Source: CAYWEM01 sp964457225
Lineage (GTDB): Bacteria; Acidobacteriota; Aminicenantia; UBA2199
Length of the DNA: 64,000 nucleotides
NCBI GenBank assembly: GCA_964457225.1
Contig: CAYWEM010000010.1
Location: forward strand, 36,560-100,559
Reading direction: 5' to 3'
Below are positions 17,245-26,543 of the stretch, in pieces. A program made the position numbers and the translations under genes. Each line of letters begins with the position of its first letter. Position 1 is the stretch's first letter. Under the pieces are notes generated by a model. The model had not been told where the DNA came from and made no database searches. It saw only the letters and a program-made list of their open reading frames with translations.

Positions 17245-17258
17245 GTTTTTTTCAACTC

Positions 17259-17287
17259 ATTATAGTTAAGACAAGCCCAGGCGTCAA
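17259..17287 (-). promoter_or_regulatory. Sigma-70 promoter of the propeller lipoprotein gene
   Basis: TTGACG (17287-17282) and TATAAT (17264-17259), 17-bp spacer, minus strand. The predicted start near 17252 leaves an 8-nt leader with no Shine-Dalgarno. Its -35 box directly abuts the -35 box of the divergent promoter. Confidence 0.7.
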
Positions 17288-17316
17288 TTGACTTGGCAGT
17301 ACTTCTGACTTATCAT
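17288..17316 (+). promoter_or_regulatory. Sigma-70 promoter of the M28 peptidase gene
   Basis: TTGACT (17288-17293) and TATCAT (17311-17316), 17-bp spacer. It lies 13 bp before the ATG at 17330, giving a leader of about 7 nt without Shine-Dalgarno. Confidence 0.65.
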
Positions 17317-17329
17317 TTTATTCTGCAAA

Positions 17330-18733
17330 ATGAGAAAAAAACCACTGCCGGTCTTGTTGATGACACTTTTTTTAACCGTCGGCACAGCCAGCGGCAAGGA
17401 ACCGGTTTCCTTTGACGGCGAATCCATAAAAGAGATAATCGCCCTGCTGGCTTCGGCCGAGTTCGAAGGTCGAAAAAGCGGGTCAAGAGGAGCCGCCAGG
17501 GCCGCTGAATACCTGGCCTCTGAATTGAAAAAAGCCGGCTTACAGCCCGGAGGCCCTGATTCATCCTTCCGACAGGTTTTTAAACTCGAGTTCTTCCAGG
17601 TCCGCAAGGCCGGCTTATTCATCGACAATCGCCTGTCGACCGAAGCTTTTTCCATAGACCGCCATTTCACGCCGCTCAGGCAGTCAATTAAATGCCGGCT
17701 CAACAGCCCGGCTGTTTATGCCGGTCACGGCCTCAGGCTTCCGGGTTACGATGACTTCAAGCAGCTGGAAACAAAAGACCGTTTAATCCTGATTTCCTGG
17801 GACCTGCCGCCGTTTCTGGCCGGCCGCGTCAGTTCCGAACAGCGCCTGGCCGGGCTGGCCGAACTGAACCCGGCCGGATTGCTGGTATTCGCCCGGGAAA
17901 GTGACCCTTTTCTTGAAAAAGCCCGACCTGATCTTCCCTTCCCGGTTTTGTCCGTCGGCCGGGAAATCGCTGATTTCCTGTTGATGGCCAAGGGTAAATC
18001 CGTCAATGAAATGGAACAGAATATCAGGGAAAACCAGCTCCCCCTGCCCCTGGAACTGAATGCCCTGGTTTCCCTGGAACTCGACACGGATTACGATCCC
18101 CATCGGCATACCGAGAACCTGTTCGCCTCCATTCCGGGCTCAGACCCGCAGATCGGCGCCGAAATCATCATGGTCGGCGCCCATTACGACCACCTGGGCA
18201 AATCTCCTGATCAGGGCATCTATTACGGAGCAAATGACAACGCTTCCGGCACTGCGGTTCTGCTCGAAGTACTGAAAAAGCTGGCCGGCCGCCGGCCGGG
18301 CCGCCGGACCATCATGGCCGCTTTCTGGAGCGCCGAGGAAAGCAACCTCCAGGGCACCAACAACTTTTTCAACGATCCCTTTATCGAAACCGCCTTGATC
18401 AAGGCCTACCTGAACCTGGACATGGTCGGGCAGGGAAAAAACACGGTCAACCTGCTCTATGATCCGGCCCGGGAAAACAACTGGCGGGCCATCGCGGCCC
18501 AACTGCCGCCGGATGTCCTGTCCTGGATCAGAACCGGTGATTACGCCGGGCAAAGCTCGGACCACCTGGTTTTCAGCAAGCGGGGCATACCATCTTTTCT
18601 TTTCGGATCCCCAAGACCGCCCTACAATTACCACACGGTTTTCGACCGGGTGGAATTGATCAATCCGATTTCTTTGGCCAGGACCGCGCTGGCCCTGTTT
18701 CATTGCCTGTCGGTGTTGGCTGAAATTCAATAA
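17330..18733 (+). CDS. Secreted M28 family zinc aminopeptidase with PA-like insert
   Basis: A 467-residue peptidase with a signal peptide (about 1-22). The co-catalytic zinc ligands are visible: GAHYDHLG (His), GANDNASGT (Asp), SAEES (Glu pair), LNLDMVG (Asp) and YNYHTVFD (His). Residues about 120-215 form a PA-like insert (PAVYAGHGLRLPGYDD) before the catalytic domain. M28 enzymes remove N-terminal residues from peptides, so this would complete digestion started by the S46 and S9 dipeptidyl-peptidases. It converges on the MEMO gene with a 7-bp overlap of the 3' ends. Confidence 0.92.
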   Translation: MRKKPLPVLLMTLFLTVGTASGKEPVSFDGESIKEIIALLASAEFEGRKSGSRGAARAAEYLASELKKAGLQPGGPDSSFRQVFKLEFFQVRKAGLFIDNRLSTEAFSIDRHFTPLRQSIKCRLNSPAVYAGHGLRLPGYDDFKQLETKDRLILISWDLPPFLAGRVSSEQRLAGLAELNPAGLLVFARESDPFLEKARPDLPFPVLSVGREIADFLLMAKGKSVNEMEQNIRENQLPLPLELNALVSLELDTDYDPHRHTENLFASIPGSDPQIGAEIIMVGAHYDHLGKSPDQGIYYGANDNASGTAVLLEVLKKLAGRRPGRRTIMAAFWSAEESNLQGTNNFFNDPFIETALIKAYLNLDMVGQGKNTVNLLYDPARENNWRAIAAQLPPDVLSWIRTGDYAGQSSDHLVFSKRGIPSFLFGSPRPPYNYHTVFDRVELINPISLARTALALFHCLSVLAEIQ

Positions 18734-19530
18734 ACCAGTATGGAGGCGTAAGCCACGACTTCAGCGAAATCGCCGCTGACCTCTCCTGAATTGGTGTATT
18801 GTATGATTTCGGCCGAGCGAGCCCCGGTTGATTTCAGGGATTGAAGCGTTAAAACCGCGGCCGGCATGCCGCACATGGAAATGCGATTATCCCGGACCAC
18901 CGTGAACAGACCCATTGGATCGAGTTCCTCGATTTTTTCCAGGGCCAGTCGATCCAGTTCCGCCGCCTGCGTTGCCGGCAGGTAATGGCTGAAATCAGTA
19001 GAGGCGACCAGCAGCATTTTTCTTTCTTCGAGCAGTAAACGCCCCAGTTCGATTCCGGCCGCCAGGAGCAATTCGGCCTCAACCGAACTAACCGTTATAG
19101 GCAGGATTTTAACATCCGGCCGCAGGTACTGCAGGAAGGGCAATTGTACTTCCAGGGAATGCTCCAGCAGCGAGGCCTGCTTGTCGAGTTTGAACAGAGC
19201 CGAAGTCGCAGTCAGTCTTCGGGCCAGTTCGAGATCAACCGCTGTTTCCCCCAGCGGAGTACTCCAGTATTCATGAGCATCGACGGCCAAGGCCGCCCCC
19301 CGGCCGCGATGACTGATACCGATCAGAATAACAGTTTCAGTTATCTCCACGGCTTTGAAACCGGAAGCGGCACATTTACCGGAATAGACATAGCCGGCAT
19401 GGGGCACGATCAATCCCGGGCAAGGGCGCGGCTCAACGCGGTCGGCCAGCATACTATCCAGCATTTCTCTCAGCGGCTTTTCCCGCCCCGGATAGAAGGA
19501 ACCGGCCACGCCGGGTTGACGAATCATCAT
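18727..19530 (-). CDS. MEMO family protein (AmmeMemoRadiSam system protein B)
   Basis: A 267-residue MEMO protein. Typical motifs are RQPGVAGSFYPG at the N-terminus, PHAGYVYSG, EHSLEVQLPFLQ, STDFSHY and MCGMPA. The fold resembles extradiol dioxygenases; in bacteria it is commonly encoded with an AMMECR1 protein and a radical SAM enzyme, whose joint function is unknown. Those two partners are not adjacent here. Instead the gene is the last of the dcw operon: its ATG overlaps the hutI stop as ATGA, which implies coupled translation. Confidence 0.9.
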   Translation of the reverse strand: MMIRQPGVAGSFYPGREKPLREMLDSMLADRVEPRPCPGLIVPHAGYVYSGKCAASGFKAVEITETVILIGISHRGRGAALAVDAHEYWSTPLGETAVDLELARRLTATSALFKLDKQASLLEHSLEVQLPFLQYLRPDVKILPITVSSVEAELLLAAGIELGRLLLEERKMLLVASTDFSHYLPATQAAELDRLALEKIEELDPMGLFTVVRDNRISMCGMPAAVLTLQSLKSTGARSAEIIQYTNSGEVSGDFAEVVAYASILVY

Positions 19531-20822
19531 CCTGATCCGTTTTCAGTCCTGAATACCAGTTGCCTGTTCCTGACCACTGTTTCTCCCGATTTGATCACCG
19601 TATGCACGGGGTTGATGCCCAGGTGATAACCGAGGTAATTGTAATCCGGAACATCAAGCAGCAGCAGGTCCATTTTTTTCCCGGGAGCCAGTGAACCCAC
19701 TTCCCGCTGTCGGCCGACGGCATAGGCGGCGTTGATGGTTACGGCGTTAAGGGCTTCCTCAATGGTGAGGCCAAGCTGGAAAATTCCCAGGTGGAAGATA
19801 AACAGCTGGGAAGATATCATGGAACTGCCGGGGTTGAAATCAGTGCCCAGGGTGACTATCCCCCCGGATTCCACCATCCGCCGGGCCGGGGCGTATTTTC
19901 CCAGGCGCAGGAAAAACGAAACCCCTGGCAGCAGCAAGGCCGCAGTATTGGAACTGCAAAGCTCCGCCAGTTCGGCTTCACTGATGGCGATGAGGTGTTC
20001 CGCGGACCGGGCTCCGAGCCGGGCCGCCATGGAGGCGGCTCCATTGGAAGTGAACTCGTCGGCGTGAACCTTCAATTTGAAACCGGCCTGCCCGGCCTGT
20101 TCCAGGTAGTACTCCGAGTCCTCCAGCGAAAAGTAGCCGTCCTCGCAGAATATATCGACAAACTCCGCTAAACCGCGGCTCTTGACTTCAGGAAGCACTT
20201 CGCGGAGAAGAAAATCAAGGAAATGCCGCGGCCGCGACCGGTACTCCTCGGGAATCTCGTGAGCCCCCATGAAAGTCGGCACCAGGTCAACCGGGTGAAT
20301 CGAGTCCAGGGCCTGGATTACTTCCAATTGCTTGATTTCAGTGTCCCGGTCGAGCCCGTAACCGCTTTTTGCTTCAAGGGTGGTGGTCCCCGACAACAAG
20401 ATCTGATCAAGCCTGCGTTCACAAATGGCGGCCAGCTCAGGCGCCGCCGTTTCCCTGGTGCTGCGCACCGTACTCTTGATTCCGCCCCCGGCGGCGGCGA
20501 TTTCCTGGTAGGAGACTCCCTGCAGCTTGCGCCGGAACTCCTCCTGCCTGGCCCCGGCGAAGGGCAGGTGTGAATGGGGATCGACCAAGCCCGGCAGGAC
20601 CAGAAATTCAGCGGCATCAATAACCTGGGCCGATGAACTCAGCCGGCAATGCTTTGCAAAATCCGGGCCGCTGCCCATGAAGGAAATTGTCTCACCGCTG
20701 GCTCCCAGCCAGACTTCCCTGGAAAGACGCAGGCTGTTCAGTGCAGCCCCGCGAACCACATCGTCAGCAGCGGGATTTACCAGCTGAGCGATGTTTTTTA
20801 CCAGCAGGTCGACCTCGATCAT
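19527..20822 (-). CDS. hutI: Imidazolonepropionase
   Basis: A 431-residue amidohydrolase that opens imidazolonepropionate to N-formimino-glutamate in histidine breakdown. Family motifs are complete: LPGLVDPHSHLPFAGARQEE, AAGGGIKSTV, EAKSGYGL, FMGAHEIP, VDIFCEDGYF, KVHADEF and LGTDFNPGS. The metal ligands (HSH, His of VHADE, Asp of GTDF) are present. No hutH, hutU or hutG accompanies it. It is placed directly after ftsZ with an ATGA overlap and before MEMO with another, so it is part of the division operon. Misannotation as another amidohydrolase is unlikely given motif completeness. Confidence 0.93.
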   Translation of the reverse strand: MIEVDLLVKNIAQLVNPAADDVVRGAALNSLRLSREVWLGASGETISFMGSGPDFAKHCRLSSSAQVIDAAEFLVLPGLVDPHSHLPFAGARQEEFRRKLQGVSYQEIAAAGGGIKSTVRSTRETAAPELAAICERRLDQILLSGTTTLEAKSGYGLDRDTEIKQLEVIQALDSIHPVDLVPTFMGAHEIPEEYRSRPRHFLDFLLREVLPEVKSRGLAEFVDIFCEDGYFSLEDSEYYLEQAGQAGFKLKVHADEFTSNGAASMAARLGARSAEHLIAISEAELAELCSSNTAALLLPGVSFFLRLGKYAPARRMVESGGIVTLGTDFNPGSSMISSQLFIFHLGIFQLGLTIEEALNAVTINAAYAVGRQREVGSLAPGKKMDLLLLDVPDYNYLGYHLGINPVHTVIKSGETVVRNRQLVFRTENGSG

Positions 20823-22027
20823 TTCTTGCTCTCCACCCTTCTCAGGAAAGTCGGCTTGTCCAGGGGATCCTCGAAATCATCACAGCCGATGGATCCATTG
20901 GCGGCGAAAGAACCTTCATTTATGTAACCGGTTATGTCCATCAGGGAAGGATTGCGCGAGCGGCTGAGGAATTTGTCTGGAGTGGCCTGGCGCAGAGGTT
21001 CCCGGGCCGGAGGGGTCGGCATGCGTTTAAAAGTACTTTCATGGCTGTCCTTGTGCTGGTTGAATCCGGTGGCGATAACCGTCACCCTCAGGGTCTCTTC
21101 CATGGCATCATCGGTTATGACTCCGAATTTCACCGTGGCATCGGGATGACAGCTGGCGGTAACGTGATTGGAAATGGTCTCTATTTCCGCCATGGTCAGG
21201 TTGTCGGCGGCGGTGATGTTGTAGAGAATTCCGGTGGCACCGGCGATTGACACGTTCTCCAGCAGGGGTGAGTGAATGGCCTTGAGAGCGGCTTCCTCGG
21301 CCCGGTTGGTGCCCTTGGCCTCACCGGTCCCCATCAGGGTCAGTCCCTTGCCGATCATGGTGGTGCGCACGTCGGCGAAATCGACGTTCTGATCTCCGGA
21401 GCTGTTGATCATGTCTGCTATGCCCCGCACGGCCTGGAGCAGGACCTCGTCCGCCTTCTTGTAAGCCTGCTTGAAGGTCAGGTTGCTGTCGCCCAGTTCC
21501 AGCAGTTTCTGGTTGGGGATGATTATCACCGCGTCAACGTTTTCCCGCAGTTTCCTGATTCCTTCTTCGGCCACCTGCATTCTTTTCTCGCGCTCGAAAC
21601 TGAACGGCTTGCTGACCACGCCCACGGTCAGGATGCTCAGTTGCGAGGCCAGGCTGGCAATGACGTGCGACGCTCCGGTGCCGGTGCCGCCGCCCATCCC
21701 GGCCGTGATGAAGACCATGTTGGCCCCCTCGAGCTGGTCGAGCAGTACCTGGGTGTCTTCCAGGGCGGCCTGTTCACCGACATCGGGATTGGAACCGGCT
21801 CCAAGACCCCGGGTGATCTTTTCCCCGATCTGCACGGCCCGCCCTGGTTTCTTGATCTGGGCCAGATCCTGGTTGTCGGTGTTGACGGCGATGAACTCAA
21901 CTCCCTTCAAATCTTCTTCGATCATGCGGTTGACCGCATTGCCGCCGGCCCCGCCGACCCCGACGACTTTAAGCACCGCCCCGCTTTTCTTTTCCTCGGC
22001 ATAAAGAATCTTGATGTCGTCCGCCAT
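20819..22027 (-). CDS. ftsZ: Cell division GTPase FtsZ
   Basis: A 402-residue tubulin homologue that polymerises into the Z ring. The GTP-binding signature GMGGGTGTG lies at residues 110-118, the T7 loop reads VDFADVRTTM, and the C-terminal peptide ends in DKPTFLRRVESKK after a variable linker, the site that binds FtsA. The start is set at ATG 22027 because AGGAGGGG lies 5 nt upstream and the family begins near there; an ATG 30 bp earlier overlaps ftsA and has no ribosome site. It follows ftsA by 10 bp, the only gap in the operon. Confidence 0.98.
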   Translation of the reverse strand: MADDIKILYAEEKKSGAVLKVVGVGGAGGNAVNRMIEEDLKGVEFIAVNTDNQDLAQIKKPGRAVQIGEKITRGLGAGSNPDVGEQAALEDTQVLLDQLEGANMVFITAGMGGGTGTGASHVIASLASQLSILTVGVVSKPFSFEREKRMQVAEEGIRKLRENVDAVIIIPNQKLLELGDSNLTFKQAYKKADEVLLQAVRGIADMINSSGDQNVDFADVRTTMIGKGLTLMGTGEAKGTNRAEEAALKAIHSPLLENVSIAGATGILYNITAADNLTMAEIETISNHVTASCHPDATVKFGVITDDAMEETLRVTVIATGFNQHKDSHESTFKRMPTPPAREPLRQATPDKFLSRSRNPSLMDITGYINEGSFAANGSIGCDDFEDPLDKPTFLRRVESKK

Positions 22028-22037
22028 GATTCCCCTC

Positions 22038-23261
22038 CTAAACTCCAAAGAATTCAACCAGTCTCTGCCACGCGTTTTTCGGCTTGTTTCGCAGCAGGCC
22101 CTTTGTTTTCATATCCTGAAAACCGTATTTCAACAATCCCACCCCGGTGGCGAAATCGGGTGCGCCTACCTTGTCGATCAAACCGCCCATTCCCAAAGGA
22201 CGTCCCAGCCTGACCGGTCCGGAAAAAATATCATCGGCTATTTCCAGCAGACCGTCAAGTGATGCCGTTCCTCCGCAAATGACCACCCCGGCGTTGATCG
22301 AATTGTGCAGGCGGGCGGCCTCGATGTTTTCCTTGACCATTTCAAAGATCTCCGCAGCCCTGGGTTTCAGCACGTTGTAGAGAATCGAAGTAGGTATCAG
22401 GCGCGGTTTTTTTCCACCTACGCTTGGCACCTCGATGGTCTCATCCTTGAGACCTGGATCAGTGGCGCAACCGTATCTTCTCTTGATCTTTTCTGCTTTC
22501 TCGATGGCCGTGCGAATTCCGATCGAAAGATCGTAGGTGAAATTGTCACCCCCCACCGGGATGGTGGCGGTATAGAAAAGAGCTCCCCTTTCAAACACGG
22601 CTATGTCGGTAGTCCCGCCGCCGATATCGATGACCAGGACGCCAAGCTCTTTTTCATCGGCCAGCAACACGGCTTCCGCGCTGGCCAGGTGAGAAAGCAC
22701 AGTGCCCAGCACGTTGATCTTGGCCTTTTTCAGGCAGGTCAGCAGGTTTTTCACCGCCGTGGACGAAGCAGTGACGATGTGAATATAGACCTCGAGATTG
22801 TTGCCGATCATGCCCAGCGGATTCTTGATCCCCTCCTGGGAATCGACCCGGAAGTCCTGGGTGAGCACGTGCAGAATAGTCCTTTCATTCGGCAGCATGA
22901 TGCCGCTGCCGTGAGTTACGGCTCTTTCCACGTCTTCCGTGCTTATCTCCCGGTTGCGGCCGGAAATGGCTATACTGCCCTTGGCGTTTATTCCCTGGAG
23001 ATGACTGCCCGATATGTTGACGTAAGCGGAGTCGATCTCAACCCCGGCGGTCAGTTCAGCTTCGCGGACCGCTTTGCGGATGTCCTCGACGGCCTTGTTC
23101 ATGTCGACGATTGCGCCCCGCTTCAGCCCCTGGGACTCGACAATCCCGTTGCCGATTATTTCAAGGCTCTCAACATCATCGTCGATTTTGACCTCGGCGA
23201 TCAGGGCGCATATCTTCTTGGTTCCGATATCAATACCAACCAGATAATTGTTTTTAGTCAC
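22038..23261 (-). CDS. ftsA: Cell division protein FtsA
   Basis: A 407-residue actin-like ATPase that anchors FtsZ to the membrane and recruits later division proteins. It has GIDIGTKKICALIAE (phosphate 1), DIGGGTTDIAVF (phosphate 2), VICGGTASLDGL and the C-terminal amphipathic helix (WQRLVEFFGV) for membrane binding. The SHS2/1C domain is present. It starts with GTG overlapping the ftsQ stop as GTGA. Length is normal. Confidence 0.97.
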   Translation of the reverse strand: MTKNNYLVGIDIGTKKICALIAEVKIDDDVESLEIIGNGIVESQGLKRGAIVDMNKAVEDIRKAVREAELTAGVEIDSAYVNISGSHLQGINAKGSIAISGRNREISTEDVERAVTHGSGIMLPNERTILHVLTQDFRVDSQEGIKNPLGMIGNNLEVYIHIVTASSTAVKNLLTCLKKAKINVLGTVLSHLASAEAVLLADEKELGVLVIDIGGGTTDIAVFERGALFYTATIPVGGDNFTYDLSIGIRTAIEKAEKIKRRYGCATDPGLKDETIEVPSVGGKKPRLIPTSILYNVLKPRAAEIFEMVKENIEAARLHNSINAGVVICGGTASLDGLLEIADDIFSGPVRLGRPLGMGGLIDKVGAPDFATGVGLLKYGFQDMKTKGLLRNKPKNAWQRLVEFFGV

Positions 23262-24058
23262 TTGGCGTCACCCCCTTCAAGCGGTTCAAAGTAAACCCGG
23301 TCGGACAGCCGTAAATCAGCATAACGAATTCCCTTGAAATAAAAAGGCAGTTTTTCCTTGATGCGCAGATAATCATCGATTTTATTCCAGGAGAAATCCT
23401 TGCCGAGATAAAGAAGCTCATCAAGAGTTTTCAGTTTCACGACCAGTCCCAGGCCGGGGCGGAAGGAGACAAAAGAAATCCTGTCCCTTCGGCCGGCCAG
23501 TTCTTTTTTCAGGACGAACACCCTTTCCAGGTCCGCCCTATCCGTATCCCTGACCTGGAGAAGATCCGGGTCAACTGCAGCTGAGCTGAAAAGTTCAACA
23601 CCCTCTTCATCAAAAGACACCAGCCCGCCCTTCTCCCTGAGCTGGAAAAATGGTTGTCTAATCAGGAAAGTCAGCTCCAGGGCCGCCGGCAGATCGCGCC
23701 TGATAATCACGTCCTGAACCGTCTGCAGATCAGCAAGCTTACGTCTCAGATCGGTCAGGTCGATCATGAATATATTGCCGCGGCAACCGGCCAGGATTTC
23801 CGCGATTCTTTCCTGTTCCATTTCAGGCTGATTCAGCAACCGGAATTCAGCCACCTGGAAAAGCTCCCAATCGGCGAAATGTCGCCCGGCCTGGTAAACC
23901 CCCAGGGCCAGCACCGAGATTATCAGCAAGGCAAGAAACAGGTGGGTCGCCCTGACCTGCAGACTGCGGATGGCCTTTTGCCTGCCGACGGTCCGATTGT
24001 TGCGCTTGCGGAAGAAATCGGTTTCCAGGCGCAGACTGGCTCCGCCGATCTCTTTCAT
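23258..24058 (-). CDS. ftsQ: Cell division protein FtsQ
   Basis: A 266-residue bitopic protein. A basic N-terminal cytoplasmic part is followed by one membrane helix (about 35-55), then a POTRA domain (FRLLNQPEMEQERIAEILAG) and the FtsQ/DivIB beta domain (RRDLPAALELTFLIRQPFFQL). FtsQ links early and late divisome proteins through FtsB and FtsL. It overlaps murC upstream and ftsA downstream by 4 nt each. Sequence is divergent as usual for FtsQ, but domain order and position in the operon make the call firm. Confidence 0.92.
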   Translation of the reverse strand: MKEIGGASLRLETDFFRKRNNRTVGRQKAIRSLQVRATHLFLALLIISVLALGVYQAGRHFADWELFQVAEFRLLNQPEMEQERIAEILAGCRGNIFMIDLTDLRRKLADLQTVQDVIIRRDLPAALELTFLIRQPFFQLREKGGLVSFDEEGVELFSSAAVDPDLLQVRDTDRADLERVFVLKKELAGRRDRISFVSFRPGLGLVVKLKTLDELLYLGKDFSWNKIDDYLRIKEKLPFYFKGIRYADLRLSDRVYFEPLEGGDAK

Positions 24059-25443
24059 TTTGTCCCCCCGCAGAGTAATTCGGCGCTTTCACGGGCCGTC
24101 ACGCTGAGGTTCCCGGCGGAAAGAAAGATCAGGGCGTCTCCATCCCGCAGGTTTTTCACCAGGAAATCCTTGATTTCCCCGGCTGAATCAATATACCTGA
24201 CTCCGGAATGCCCCCGGCTGCGAAGCAGGTCAGCCAGGACAAGCGAATCAACCCCGGGAATTTCACTCTGTCCGGCTGAGTAAAGCCTGGTGATGATCAC
24301 CTGGTCCGCATCCGTGAAAGAATCGGCGAACCCGACCATCAATTTTTGCAGCCTGGTATAACGGTGGGGCTGAAAAACCGCGATGATCCTGCGGAAATCT
24401 CCGGCGCTCAGGGTTTTCAAAACAGCCTTTATTTCCGATGGATGGTGCGCGTAGTCGTCCATGACCAGCAGGCCCGGTTTCCGACCCAGGATTTGCAGCC
24501 GGCGTTCCGGCAGCCTGAAATCAGCCAGGGCGTCGTTGATCTTGCCCTGCTCGACACCTATTTCCAGGGCGGCGGCTATGGCCGACAACGAATTGAGCAC
24601 GTTGTGCCGGCCGCCGACTCCAAGTTTCACCCGCCCGCAGGGCCGACCGTTGACCGCCAGGTCAAACGAAGCCGAAAACGCACCCAAAGAAAGGCGGCTG
24701 CCGCTGACATCGGCTCCCGGTCTCAATCCGCAGCTGATTACCCGCCGGTTCAGCCTGGGCAGAATGCGGCGCACGTTCGGGCAATCTATTCCGGCCACTA
24801 CTGCGCCGAAAAAGGGAACCTTGTCGGCGAAATCGGCAAAAGCCCGGCGCAGCCTGGTCATTGAGCCGTAATGGTCAAGGTGGTCATCGTCGATGTTGTT
24901 TATTACGGCGATGGTGGGAAACAACTGCAGGAAAGAGCCGTCCGATTCGTCGGCCTCGGCCACCAGGTACTGCGAGGCCCCGAGTTTTCCCCCTGATTCC
25001 TCCAGTTCCAGTTTACCGCCGACCACGACACTGGGATCATAAGCCGCGGCCCTGAGCAGGTGAGCGATCATGAAAGTGGTAGATGTCTTGCCGTGGGTGC
25101 CGGCCACGGCCACGGCGAACTTGACCCGCATCAATTCAGCCAGCATTTCCGCCCTGGGAATGACCGGGATGTTTTGTTGTTTGGCCGCCAGCACCTCGGG
25201 ATTACTTTTTTTATCCACCGCGCTGGAGATGACCAGGACTTCCGTTGCACCCAGGTTGGCGGCATCGTGCCCGATGAAAACTTTCACTCCAAGTTTTTTC
25301 AGGCGCCTGACCGTTTCCGATTCCTGCAGATCGGAGCCGGTCACCACCATGCCCAGGTTGTGCAGGACTTCGGCGATTCCGGACATACCGCTGCCGCCGA
25401 TCCCCACGAAATGCACCCGGGTGATCCTGCTGAAACTGATCAT
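24055..25443 (-). CDS. murC: UDP-N-acetylmuramate-L-alanine ligase
   Basis: A 462-residue ATP-dependent ligase that adds L-Ala to UDP-MurNAc. It has the Rossmann motif GIGGSGMSGIAEVL, the P-loop GTHGKTSTT, VAEADESDGSFL and the C-terminal DDYAHHPSEI. Length and motifs are standard. Starts inside the ftsW stop (ATGA). murG, which normally sits between ftsW and murC, is absent. Confidence 0.97.
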   Translation of the reverse strand: MISFSRITRVHFVGIGGSGMSGIAEVLHNLGMVVTGSDLQESETVRRLKKLGVKVFIGHDAANLGATEVLVISSAVDKKSNPEVLAAKQQNIPVIPRAEMLAELMRVKFAVAVAGTHGKTSTTFMIAHLLRAAAYDPSVVVGGKLELEESGGKLGASQYLVAEADESDGSFLQLFPTIAVINNIDDDHLDHYGSMTRLRRAFADFADKVPFFGAVVAGIDCPNVRRILPRLNRRVISCGLRPGADVSGSRLSLGAFSASFDLAVNGRPCGRVKLGVGGRHNVLNSLSAIAAALEIGVEQGKINDALADFRLPERRLQILGRKPGLLVMDDYAHHPSEIKAVLKTLSAGDFRRIIAVFQPHRYTRLQKLMVGFADSFTDADQVIITRLYSAGQSEIPGVDSLVLADLLRSRGHSGVRYIDSAGEIKDFLVKNLRDGDALIFLSAGNLSVTARESAELLCGGTK

Positions 25444-26543
25444 TTTGCCAATACCACCTTGCGCTGGCGGGAAACGTTCAGAATTATACCGCTGATCAGG
25501 GCGACTCCCACCAGAGAGCTCCCACCGGTTGATATGAAAGGCAAAGGCAGCCCCTTGGTCGGGAAAATGCCGATGTTTACCGAGATATTGGTCAGCGCCT
25601 GAATGAACACCAGGAAAGTCAGTCCCAAAACCAGCAGATAGGCCTGCCCGTTATCTGTTCTCTTGGCTATGTAAAGCCCCCTGAAGAAAAAGGTAATAAA
25701 TAAAGACATCAAGATTATTGCTCCCAGGAAGCCCGCTTCCTCGGCCAAAATGGCAAAAATGAAATCGGAGTAGGCATAGGGCAGGAAAAACAGCTTCTGG
25801 GTTGAACTGCCGATACCCTGGCCGAAAAGCCCTCCGGAACCAATGGCATAAAGAGATTGCGCCGCCTGGAATCCATGACTGGAAATGTAAGCTTCCGGGT
25901 TCAGGAAACTGAGGATACGGCTGAACCTCAGCGGGTCGTTCTTGACCAGGATGGCAAAGACGGGAATGAAAGAAACGAAGAAAAACCCGAAAAAGCGCAA
26001 TTTGAGCCCGGCCACGAAAAGCATGACCGCCGAGACGGCGACGATCAGCAGTACAGTGCCGAAATCGGGCTCCTTCAATATAAGTACTATCATTAACAGT
26101 ACCGGCAGCAGGCTGAGTAACAGGGTCTTGCTGTTGTTGATGTCGAAGCCCTTGCGGCTCAGAATCTGCGAGAGATAGAGTACCAGGCCGATTTTTGCCA
26201 TTTCAGAAGGCTGAAAGGACATGCCGAAAATTTTTATCCAGCGGTAGGACTGGTTGATGGGCGGGAAGAAAAAAACCGCCACCAGCCCTGCAATGGACAT
26301 CACCAGGAATAAATAGACCACTGCTTTGTTCAGGTAAAAGGGATGTTCAAAATAGGTTGCGGACACCAGAACCGCCAGCGCCAGGATCAGCCAGACGATT
26401 TGCCTCTTTAAAAAGAAAAGACTGTCTCCGTAGTTTTCCTTGGCAACTATCATGGTTGAACTGTAAGTCATGAGCAGTCCGATCAGCATCAGGAGCAGGC
26501 AAACCGCCAACATGATCTTATCTGTACCGGCGTTTTTAACCAT
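25440..26543 (-). CDS. ftsW: Peptidoglycan polymerase FtsW (SEDS family)
   Basis: A 367-residue SEDS protein with about ten membrane helices. Conserved segments include PINQSYRWIKI, QPSEMAKIGLVLYLS, LKEPDFGT (with the essential Asp region) and PTKGLPLPFISTGGSS. FtsW polymerises lipid II at the septum together with FtsI, encoded upstream in the same operon. It overlaps murD by 8 nt (ATGGTTAA) and murC by 4 nt. Confidence 0.97.
   Translation of the reverse strand: MVKNAGTDKIMLAVCLLLMLIGLLMTYSSTMIVAKENYGDSLFFLKRQIVWLILALAVLVSATYFEHPFYLNKAVVYLFLVMSIAGLVAVFFFPPINQSYRWIKIFGMSFQPSEMAKIGLVLYLSQILSRKGFDINNSKTLLLSLLPVLLMIVLILKEPDFGTVLLIVAVSAVMLFVAGLKLRFFGFFFVSFIPVFAILVKNDPLRFSRILSFLNPEAYISSHGFQAAQSLYAIGSGGLFGQGIGSSTQKLFFLPYAYSDFIFAILAEEAGFLGAIILMSLFITFFFRGLYIAKRTDNGQAYLLVLGLTFLVFIQALTNISVNIGIFPTKGLPLPFISTGGSSLVGVALISGIILNVSRQRKVVLAK

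Noticed and set aside
21272..23294. Long plus-strand frames (313 and 329 codons) opposite ftsZ and ftsA
   Set aside because: They are antisense shadows created by high GC and codon bias of ftsZ and ftsA, have no ribosome site or domain, and the minus-strand genes are certain.
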